Below, one piece after another: positions 1 through 7,900 of a DNA stretch of 64,000 nt; position 1 is the stretch's first letter, and the number at the start of each line of letters is the position of its first letter. The stretch lies in the NCBI GenBank assembly GCA_017477505.1, contig JAFUVQ010000011.1, forward strand, positions 1-64,000, in the 5' to 3' direction. The notes below the pieces were generated by a model, which was given only the letters and a program-made list of their open reading frames with translations, ran no database searches and was not told where the DNA came from. The DNA is from Eubacterium sp. GTDB taxonomy: Bacteria; Bacillota; Clostridia; Lachnospirales; Lachnospiraceae. Both the position numbers and the translations under genes were made by a program.

Positions 1-81
1 AGCATTATTTCAATCAAGGGTCCGTCATACCGAACAAAAGATATCCGGTCCTTGTTGGAAGTTCAAACTGCGGAGGAATAA
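1..81 (+). CDS. C-terminal end of a probable IS21-type helper ATPase (IstB-like), cut by the window edge
   Basis: An open frame runs from base 1 to a TAA at 79-81, giving 26 residues that include GPSYRTKDIRSLLE. From memory this resembles the tail of IstB ATPases, the transposition helpers of IS21-family elements. The sequence just downstream fits that reading, because IS21 right ends lie close behind istB and carry short internal repeats. The catalytic part is outside the window, so the assignment rests on a short tail plus context. Confidence 0.35.
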   Translation, partial: SIISIKGPSYRTKDIRSLLEVQTAEE

Positions 82-140
82 GTGGAAAAACCTACATTTT
101 TATATTCCATTTTTCCTACATTTTTATATTGACTTTTACA
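82..140 (+). mobile_element. Probable right end of an IS21-family insertion sequence
   Basis: After the istB-like stop come two direct copies of CCTACATTTTTATATT (about 91-106 and 115-130), and the stretch finishes with GACTTTTACA at 140. Repeated end motifs and a terminal CA are usual for IS21 elements. Beyond 140 a minus-strand coding frame continues, whose last codons lie inside this end, as expected if the element inserted into a gene. The left end and target duplication are outside the window. Confidence 0.4.
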
Positions 141-476
141 TCAAATACTGTATTCCTTTTTCTAACGATTTCCCTCATCCGATTTTTGATATCGTCACAA
201 TAAAAAACTTCTTTTCTTTCACTTTCTAAAACCTTGTTTATTTCCTTTATCCTGTTTTTTATCTCTACCTTCTCAACATTGCCCGCCTTTTTCATACGGT
301 TCCTAAGTCTTAACCTCTCTGTACGGAGTTTTCTCTGAACAGCTTTCTTACCTGCGGCTACCAATTCAATGTCTGGTAGTCCTGAAATACTGAAGCAGTC
401 CTATCTGCTTTGCTTCGTCAATCTTACTTGCAGGAATCCACACCTTGCCTGATCCGTATATCTTTATCTCGTCCAA
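116..476 (-). pseudogene. Small basic gene, frameshifted and interrupted by the IS21-like end
   Basis: On the minus strand a good Shine-Dalgarno (GGAGG at about 484-491) precedes a TTG start at 476. The frame reads DEIKIYGSGKVWIPASKIDE and stops at 366-368. Another frame then carries on from 364 as an 82-residue, very Lys/Arg-rich stretch to a stop at 116-118. Its last residues (VKVNIKM) are encoded by the insertion-sequence end. The simplest reading is one small basic protein damaged by a frameshift and by the insertion. I do not recognise the family; a plasmid or phage origin is possible. Two independent small ORFs are the alternative. Confidence 0.4.
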
Positions 477-501
477 GTCAGCACCTCCCTCCTGATGTTT
501 T

Positions 502-538
502 AAAAAAATGACAGGAACTGCTGATTGCGGTCCCTGTC
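502..538 (-). terminator. Rho-independent terminator downstream of the 67-residue gene
   Basis: The minus strand carries GACAGG and CCTGTC arms (about 510-538) followed at once by ATTTTTTT. It lies downstream of the gene ending at 636 and upstream of the damaged gene starting at 476, separating the two units. Confidence 0.6.
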
Positions 539-635
539 GATTAATGTGTTATTCAATTATCCGAGATAAATTACTATCAACTTATCCCGACAAACTATAA
601 GTGCAATAATAATACTTGCATATGCGCGGATAAAA

Positions 636-839
636 TTATTCACTGAACTCCTTGTATTCCTCCTCAGAAATGTATTTTACTATTTCATCAGGATGCCCTA
701 CGCATTCAAATCCTAATTCGTACGCCTTATCCACATCCATAGGATTCAATATTTTCACAAGTGGCCCATCATTCTCTGCCATATATGATTTATATAGAGC
801 ACACTTTATTCCTTTGTATTCAACGGTTTTAACTTTCAT
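636..839 (-). CDS. Hypothetical 67-residue protein
   Basis: A small acidic protein that begins MKVKTVEYKGIKCALYKSYM and ends in a run of Glu. It has no membrane segment or signal peptide and I do not recognise the family. A terminator follows at 502-538. The ribosome binding site is weak (GAGC region), and the upstream 250 bases hold a broken small gene in the same direction, so both may be remains of one cassette. An overlapping plus-strand frame looks like a shadow because it is less protein-like and lacks a binding site. Confidence 0.5.
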   Translation of the reverse strand: MKVKTVEYKGIKCALYKSYMAENDGPLVKILNPMDVDKAYELGFECVGHPDEIVKYISEEEYKEFSE

Positions 840-856
840 TTCAAGCTCTGTATAAA

Positions 857-1105
857 TTAATAAATTCCTTTTGTCATTACGTATTTAATTAGTTCCTCAT
901 TCATCTTGTCATAGTCCATATAGAATTGCTTTTTTTGCCTTCCCGAGACATCCTCATTAAGATAAGGCTGATGAATTAGGGTACGAGAAATAGGCGCTTT
1001 AATAACAGTATTTTAAATTTCATATGGTTCTTGAAATTCAATTAAGTTAGGCCGAAATCCGCCATAGTTTTTATACCACGCTAAATCGCATATAAAAAGA
1101 TACAT
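857..1105 (-). pseudogene. Small gene with an internal in-frame stop
   Basis: From an ATG at 1105 one frame reads MYLFICDLAWYKNYGGF onward, meets TAA at 1013-1015 (codon 31), then continues in the same frame for about 50 more protein-like residues (PYLNEDVSGRQKKQFYMDYD) to a stop at 857-859. Aromatic and charged residues are well mixed on both sides of the stop, so this looks like one roughly 82-residue gene inactivated by a point mutation, not two genes. No family was recognised. It lies between the 67-residue gene and a membrane protein, in the same direction. Confidence 0.45.
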
Positions 1106-1140
1106 TTAGCGCATTATACCATTTTAACAAATATTTCTTC

Positions 1141-1635
1141 CTATGACAGCAACGCAACAAATAATCCCACAACAGCACATGCCGGTATACCTATAAGAGT
1201 TCCTATGCAGCTTTGTTTGATATGGAAGAGATAATCCTGATACTCTTTCATATCTTCAGTACCAGGTATACGCATACGTTTGGAATGACAAAACCATATG
1301 CAGTCAAGAACAATTGCGTCAAACCATGTGATAGCAAGCCAGACAATAAACGCATTTAAAAATCCCTGCCAAAATGTTTCTGCATGATTTATTTTGATCA
1401 TCACAAGTACTGCAACAACAACCAGAACGATGATAGCCAGCATCTTCCGTAAGAGGTCTTTTGCAGAAAATCTCTTCTCGCTTTTTTCTACAAGGCCAAG
1501 TTCTTCACTTTTTTTTCGAATTGCAGGTGGATAGTCGCTTATCATACCGAGTGGGTCTTTTAACCCCATCGGTACCACAATAAGCGCAAATAATATAATT
1601 CCTATCAGGCACTCGAAAAGCAGTATCATGTTCAT
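1141..1635 (-). CDS. Conserved hypothetical membrane protein, 164 residues
   Basis: Four hydrophobic segments are visible at about residues 4-23, 65-84, 90-115 and 140-162. Before the third membrane-to-cytoplasm turn lies a polar motif, FDAIVLDCIWFCHSKRMRIP, rich in aromatic and charged residues, which looks conserved enough to be functional. The loop between the first two helices is charged and probably cytoplasmic. I know similar unnamed proteins only as clostridial membrane proteins. A GATATAAT extended -10 about 140 bases upstream could drive it. Function unknown. Confidence 0.65.
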   Translation of the reverse strand: MNMILLFECLIGIILFALIVVPMGLKDPLGMISDYPPAIRKKSEELGLVEKSEKRFSAKDLLRKMLAIIVLVVVAVLVMIKINHAETFWQGFLNAFIVWLAITWFDAIVLDCIWFCHSKRMRIPGTEDMKEYQDYLFHIKQSCIGTLIGIPACAVVGLFVALLS

Positions 1636-1803
1636 CCCTCATTATTCTTATATCAAAACCAATGTTTTACTTCATCCGTGGAACATGGAATGCTTGCAAT
1701 AACAATCAATGTCATTCTTCAAAATTCAATTGCAACATTTATTATATCATTGCCGTTCATTTATTTATACAAGAATATGCTTCAATACATTTCAGCAACC
1801 TGG

Positions 1804-2361
1804 CTATATTTCTATTTTTTCTAGCGTATCCTTAAGGATTTCCTGCCGAAGTTCCTTCAACCATTCTGAATGATCAACCACATTAAATGCATAAGTCTTA
1901 TTTAATTCATATTCATTCTCAGACCAGGTGTCTATAGGTGATTCATTATGTTGAATAAGAGCCTCGAGTTTATCCAAAGCTTTATACAGCTTCGCCTCAA
2001 GAGTTTCCTGTTTCTCCATTTCATCGTATAGTTCCGCCATAGACTTTGACACTTCTTCAGGAAGGCTCTTCACCCACTCGCCAAGCAGCTCATCTTCAGT
2101 TTTTCTGTCGCTATCTGTTTTAACGAATGTTGGAATATCTCCCGTAAAGCATTCTCCAAGATCATGAATTAAACACATACAAACTACTTTGTCAGTATCG
2201 ACCTCAGGGAATTCATCCTTAAGAAGAAATGCCATAAGCGACACTCTCCAACTATGCTCAGCAACACTCTCAATCCTTCTTTTGCTCGTGGTGCAGTGAC
2301 GTGGAGTATCTTTCAATCTTTCAGCCACATGTAATATTTCCAAAAATTCTCTTGCATTCAT
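1804..2361 (-). CDS. HD-domain hydrolase of the YfbR/HDDC2 type
   Basis: The 185-residue protein has the HD signature: His36 in SVAEHSWR, His66-Asp67 in LIHDLGE, and a later Asp in KALDKLEAL. These ligands hold a divalent metal in phosphohydrolases of the COG1896 group, which includes 5'-deoxyribonucleotidase YfbR. The length fits that family. It is probably a cytosolic nucleotide phosphatase; the exact substrate cannot be read from the sequence. A GGAAAG binding site precedes the ATG. The broken RhuM-Fic gene lies 16 bases upstream in the same direction. Confidence 0.8.
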   Translation of the reverse strand: MNAREFLEILHVAERLKDTPRHCTTSKRRIESVAEHSWRVSLMAFLLKDEFPEVDTDKVVCMCLIHDLGECFTGDIPTFVKTDSDRKTEDELLGEWVKSLPEEVSKSMAELYDEMEKQETLEAKLYKALDKLEALIQHNESPIDTWSENEYELNKTYAFNVVDHSEWLKELRQEILKDTLEKIEI

Positions 2362-2377
2362 ATTATCTTTCCTTTTA

Positions 2378-3176
2378 CTATAAAGTCAGAAAATTCATAA
2401 CCAATGCAACCATTATATCTTTTTCTTCCGGTCTTGATTCTGCTATCATAAGCGTTATTGCTACAAGTGCACCATCACTGATTACTTTTTTACCATTTCT
2501 GATAAGAGCATTATTTTTTCCCAAAAATTCAAGGAACAGTGATGCAGCTATTCTTTTACATCCATCTGCATATGGATGATCCTTTATCATGAAATAAAGA
2601 AGATTTGCAGCATTCTTCAAATGCAATTCTGTAAATTGGTTCTGAACCATCCGGTTTGGGAACTACTTGATGATCATATTGATCGAGTAATAATAATGCA
2701 TCTGTATATTGATTTACTGCTTTCAGGATATCTGCCTCTTCAACATCTAAAGCATCTGCAAGCATTTTAGTTTGAATTTCAACTGTCTTCTCAAGAGCCA
2801 GGAGTCTTTTTTCGTTGATTGCATATCCATCAATTATGTATTGCTTTAAGACCTTATTTGCCCAGCGTCTGAACTCAACCCCACGTTGCGATTTAACACG
2901 ATATCCAACGGAAATTATCATTTCTAAATTATAGTATTCAATGTTTCTTTCAATTTCTCTTCCACCTTCATTTTGAACTGTCGCAAAATTTGCGACAGTT
3001 GAATTATCCATTTCTTCCTTTAAAGCATTATTTATATGTTTGCCTATTGTTTTAACATCTCTACCGAATAAATCAGCCATTTGATTTCTATTTAACCAAA
3101 CAGTATCTTGATCCACTTTTACATTAAGTTTTATCTCTTTATCTTTCGTCTCAAATAATATAATTTCATTATTCAA
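2378..3176 (-). pseudogene. rhuM: RhuM-Fic gene broken by an internal deletion and frameshift
   Basis: From a TTG start at 3176 (AGGGGG binding site) the first 170 residues match the RhuM family: a DNA-binding-like region (VWLNRNQMADLFGRD) and GVEFRRWANKVLKQYI. After a segment reading YRIAFEEC the frame is lost. A second frame from about 2630 then encodes the end of a Fic/Doc domain, with HPYADGCKRIAASLFLEFL resembling the catalytic HPFxxGNxR loop. In intact RhuM-Fic proteins roughly 50-60 residues separate these two points, so a non-triplet deletion is likely. The Fic loop also has Cys where Asn is usual. Such proteins occur in mobile and defence-type loci. Confidence 0.7.
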
Positions 3177-3304
3177 ATCAAGCCCCCTTTACTAAAGCCT
3201 TGATGAATTGTGATTATTTAACGCGAATGGACCTCTCGCAAAAGGTATATGCAAGGTATAAAATCCCCTGTTTTTTCTTCATTAATATACTATCTGTGCG
3301 GCTT

Positions 3305-3355
3305 CTAGGACTTTCGGCAAATGTTGCCCCAGCAAACGAATAGTACTTTTATCAT
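3305..3355 (-). pseudogene. Start fragment of a low-molecular-weight protein tyrosine phosphatase (copy 1)
   Basis: An ATG overlapping the stop of the GNAT gene (ATGA) opens a 16-codon frame beginning MIKVLFVCWGNICR, then TAG. LMW phosphatases begin almost identically, with the P-loop CxGNICRSP. Here His or a similar residue is replaced by Trp and the frame ends right after the loop. Two related fragments lie at 12491-12559 and 17379-17426, also directly downstream of a same-strand gene. Confidence 0.5.
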
Positions 3356-3819
3356 AACTCGTACCTCATATTTCTGTATCTGGCTTCTACCTCTTTAAAA
3401 CCTACCTTCTCATAAATCGGATATCCGTCATCTGTTGCTTTTAAATCTATTCGTCCTAGTCTAAGTTTTTTACTATGTTCAATAAGATTCTTCATTAGAG
3501 TAGTACATAGTCCTTTACCACGATATTCAGGCACTGTATAAACACTGAGTACATCTCCGTAAAGCCCGTTCAGAAGAACAGAATTAGCAGGCATTTCTAT
3601 AATATGCAGATATGCTACTGAAACTATCCTGTCGTTATCTCTTGCAACAAACGCGATAAGTTCAGTTCCAAGTTTTCTTTCAAAATAACCAGGAAGCTGT
3701 TTCTCCATTCCATCCTTTTCTACTTCAGATACACTGCCGAAATCATCTATCATATAAGCTATTCGGAGTTGTATTAACTCTTCTATATCATCTTTTGTAG
3801 CTAATCCGTATTCTAGCAT
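3352..3819 (-). CDS. GNAT-family N-acetyltransferase
   Basis: 155 residues with the GNAT fold signature: the acetyl-CoA binding motif appears as VPEYRGKGLCTTLMKNLIEH at about residues 96-115 and is followed by IDLKATDDGYPIYEKVGFKE, the usual strand-helix-strand end. It transfers an acetyl group from acetyl-CoA to an amine, but the substrate is not predictable. A GGGAGG site lies just before the ATG. Its stop overlaps the start of a phosphatase fragment. Confidence 0.85.
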   Translation of the reverse strand: MLEYGLATKDDIEELIQLRIAYMIDDFGSVSEVEKDGMEKQLPGYFERKLGTELIAFVARDNDRIVSVAYLHIIEMPANSVLLNGLYGDVLSVYTVPEYRGKGLCTTLMKNLIEHSKKLRLGRIDLKATDDGYPIYEKVGFKEVEARYRNMRYEL

Positions 3820-3877
3820 TAGAATTCATGCCTCCCATTAATTCATATACAAAGCGTATAAATAATAACATTCTTCG

Positions 3878-4543
3878 TTATAAACAAAATGTCATATACG
3901 CGGGTATACACACTATATTATCTTTTATAATCAAATTTTTCGGATGAATAATATAACTCTCTCCTATTCTTGATTTGTATTTTTCCATAAATCTATTCAA
4001 TGAAGTTGTAGTATATTTTTTCCCTGACTTAACTTCAATCGGGTACATCTTATATTTTAGCTTACTGTTATTGGATATAATGAAATCTATTTCTATATCA
4101 TTACGATGCTTTTCTATAGAGTAATGAGTATAAAAATACAATTTGTGTCCATTCGCCACAAGCATCTGTGCAATTACATTCTCATATAACATTCCCTCAT
4201 TAACAGAAAGCTTGTCATTAAGTATCTGCGCGTATACCTCACTCTCGAGTAACTCATTCTCATCAAAAGCATGGCTAAGCAAGAGTCCGGTATCACCAAG
4301 ATAGCATTTAACGTAAGTACGTTCCTCGTTTATTGAAAGACCTACATTTGGATCATTGCACAGGAAGCATTCGTTTGAAATCATAGAATCAGCCAGCCAA
4401 AAGAATGTATCGCTGTATTGATCCGCATAACTACCTTCTTGTATATCTTTGAAAACCACACGTTTCTCATGTTGTGACAACAAACCTGGAATTTGATCAA
4501 AAATCGTCAACACCTTACTACGGTACTGTGCTTTAATCTTCAT
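3878..4543 (-). pseudogene. DUF4143 half of an AAA-type ATPase, ATPase module missing
   Basis: The 221 residues match the C-terminal part of the COG1373 group: RSKVLTIFDQIPGLLSQHEK, KCYLGDTGLLLSHAF and a nuclease-like end with IEIDFIISNN and YPIEVKSGKKY. Whole members are about 400 residues and start with a Walker A ATPase domain. None is found upstream in any frame, and there is no convincing ribosome binding site before the ATG at 4543. It therefore looks like a 5'-deleted remnant, although the EVKSGK core (D-EVK, PD-(D/E)XK-like) is intact. Expression of the fragment cannot be excluded. Confidence 0.65.
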
Positions 4544-4820
4544 GATATCATTACGATATGATCATACGCACATTAGGCAATCGCCTAATCTTTGATTATG
4601 CGCAACATAATCTCAGCTATTTTTTTGATTATACGCACATTTTGTCAAAAAGCAACAAAAGCGCTACAAACGAAATATATTGTTCACCCATTGCATGACA
4701 TCATCTTCCTTCTAAACAAACCTACGGTTATTACTCTGTCTAAAATGGAAGGTCATCCACATCAGCTCACCTTTGATATTTTTCTTTTCTGTGGCTGTAT
4801 AATAATATGCCAGTATTAAA
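4544..4820. promoter_or_regulatory. Gene-free stretch with repeated GTGCGTATAATC-like sites
   Basis: No credible gene is present. On the minus strand, upstream of the DUF4143 remnant, three similar sites occur: GTGCGTATAATC, TTGCGCATAATC and GTGCGTATGATC (between about 4555 and 4645). There is also a hairpin ATTAGGC-AATC-GCCTAAT at 4573-4590. A TTGCTT-N16-TATAAT promoter overlaps the first site. This looks like an operator region, perhaps left from the intact ATPase gene. Confidence 0.35.
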
Positions 4821-4852
4821 TGAAAGTTAGAAAAAAGATTCTTTTGAAAAAG

Positions 4853-4892
4853 AAATAGGACAATACGAATATCTCATCGTATTGCCCTATTA
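4853..4892 (-). terminator. Terminator of the 2402-codon gene
   Basis: On the minus strand the arms at 4877-4891 and 4854-4868 pair over about 14 of 15 positions (TCGTATTG/CAATACGA at the core), and the stem is followed by TTTCTTTTTC. It lies 20 bases beyond the stop codon. Confidence 0.75.
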
Positions 4893-4911
4893 ATTCATGT
4901 GACTTATTCAG

Positions 4912-7900
4912 TTACTTTGACATTTTCTTAGAACTGGTAGGTTTCTTCTCTTTCTCATCAACCTTCATCTTATTAAGATCCAGCTTCTGATTATTTGAAA
5001 TTATCTTTATTACTTCATCCTTTAATTCTTTTGATCTAACCAGTTCTTCAACCCTGTTCCTTACCTCTTTAAGATCAGCAGGGTCCTTATAATAGTTTTC
5101 TGCTATATCATCTATAACCGATCCATTACGGCTCTTCTTCAATGCATTTATAGTATCCTTAAGGAAACCATTTCTGCAGGAAGGTGTTGTGAGCAGACCC
5201 TGAACAACATACTTGTTATCAACACATATCTGAGCAAGAACCACTTCACCGAGCTTTTTGTACATCTTCTCAGCATCAGCTTTCTCATAAGTTTCCTGAA
5301 CAGGAATTATACTGTCCACCATCTTAATCTCTTTGTTGTAAGCTCCCAGAATAGCAAGCCTGTTTTTATTTTCCTTCATAAGCTTTTCAGCATTCTTGCT
5401 GGCAAAGCTCCATGTATCATAGTCAACCTTACCATTCTTCTCAGCTATTGATTTGAATACAGGATTAGCAGCCAGCTCTTCTATTCTGGAATTAAGCATA
5501 TCCTTTGATCTTATGACATTATTAGCGTCACGAAGCATATCAACTGTAGTATCCGGATTAAGGATCATATTTGCAAAGTCCCTAATGATATATTCCTTCG
5601 CACACTGTTTCACAGACTTCTTCTTGTCTGAATCAGGAAGCTTAAGGAATTTATCGGATGAATATTTGGAAGCAAAGTTTACATTTATTTTCTCCTTCGT
5701 ATAGCTTTCAACTGCACGTCTCAGATTTACTTTTTCTTCTGCAAGAGCAGCTGTTTTATTATAAATGGCATCACATTCGTGATTACGTATTATTTCATCC
5801 GGACGCATCTTAAAGGTTGCTTCGATAACCTTACACTTATCAGCTATGAGCGAATCTCTTTCATATCTAAATGTCCTCTTAGACTTCGCCTTCGGAACAT
5901 ACATTTGTGAAGAATAATAAGGATCAAAAACACATATTACACTTTCATTATTGGCCATTTTTCTTCTGAGGTCGCCATATATTTCAGCCAGCTCAAATGC
6001 TTTATCTTTTCCAACCTCTGCTACACCAAGTCTTATGGCACCGTCGCCCTCCTTCTTTCCAAAGGTTGGCTTACGCTTCCCATAATAATCAGCACAAGCC
6101 TTGCCATAATCCTTCAGAGATGATTCCAGGGTTCCTGGATTTGCATTCGGATCTTCATATGCTTTTATACATTCACCCAGTGCTTTAGCCATATTACGAT
6201 AGATTTCCGTACCTGACTTCTTGTCACCCAGAGGAAGTCCTTTCTGTGCATCTACTTCCATCAGATTCTTACGGGCATCTGTCAGATAGGCATGAATCAT
6301 ATTCTTTGCATAAGTATAGCTTTCAAAATCATTGTAGAACTTCAGAGAATCTTTACGTAACTGTGATTTTGCCTCATTATCTTCTGGAAGTTTTATTTCG
6401 AGGTCAAATCCATTCTTCTTGTTCCTTTCAATAATATCTGCCATTTCAGAGTTAATATTATCTTCCGGTTCATCCTCTTCTTCTATGATTACATTCTCTT
6501 CTTCTACAACCTTCTCTTCTACAGCCTTTTCTTCCTCTACGGCGTTCTGAGGTTCCTGCTCCTTCCCGGCTTCTTCTGAATAATTGCTGATTCTGTTAAT
6601 ATCATAAAATTCAGTTTGAGCCTTATTTTCCTCAACGACCTTCTCTTCTGCAAGTCGCTTCTCTTCCGCAAGTCGCTTCTCTTCCGCAAGTCGCTTCTCT
6701 TCTGCAAGTCGGATTGCTTCACGGCGAGCCTTGATGTCTTCTCCGACTTCGTCCATACTCTTCTTATGGGCTTCTACGTTATCCTCACCAAATTCAGGAT
6801 ATTCAGCCTTATGATTTATATGTCCGTCAGCATCACGTCCAACGTCTTTTCCTTCGAATTCATCCATAAGTGGATATTCTTCAAAAGCTTCTTCCTTGTT
6901 CGGATCATTCTCATCAAAGAACTGATATTCTTCAGGATTATTTATCATATTGATATCGTCAGCTAACGCTTCAAACTCTGCATCATGCTGAATATTATCA
7001 TTCTTGTTCTCAGATACTACCTGATCATTTTCATTCTGAAGGTTATCTTCCTCGAAAGCTCCGAAGACATCTTCCTGCTCCTCCTCAAGACCATCCTGAT
7101 CACCCTGATTATTCACTGAATCATCAACCATTTCAGGTTCATCCTTAAGGAATTCTTCCAGATCCTTCTCTTCCTCAGCAAGCTTTGCCTTCTCTTTCTT
7201 CTCCTCTTCCTCTTTCTGTCTGTCTTCCTCAGCCTTCTTATTTAACTCTTCAGCCTTCCTCTTTTCTTCTTCGGCCTTCAGAAGATTCTCAAGTTCCTCA
7301 ACATTTTCCTTTATAAGCTCTCTCTGCTTACCTATATAACCCTTGATGATATCAGCTGCCTCATTTCCGCTGACATTATCCATGCTGTTTGATACGTTCT
7401 GAAGGATAGCGTCTGCTTCCATGTCATCTTTTACTTTCACACCTGTAAGAACGCCAACCTGTCCATCAAGAATTGTTAATACCTTATCATCAACCACAGG
7501 AGCACCCATAGCATGAACATCATAGATAAGACGAAGCAGATTATCAACAGTCGGGTCGTCTATACTCCAGCCATTTGCAGCCATCTTGTTTCTGGCGTCG
7601 TCAAATGTCATTCCTCCTACTGTCTCTTCCGGATTACGCATTGCGATAAGCTGCATATTATCGAAGCTGTCCATTACATTTTTCCTGTAATCCGCATCGA
7701 TATGAGCCTTTTCCGGAATCGAATTATCTTCCACATTTGGCTGATTTTCTGCATTAGGCTGCTCTTCTACTTTTACCTGTCCTTCTACACTTGGCTGAAC
7801 TCCTACATTCGGCTGAGCTGATCCCCGATTCTGCAGTTCATCCCATGTCGGAAGATCCTCTACGATTTTCGTCATTTCCTCGGCATGCAATCTCATAGGA

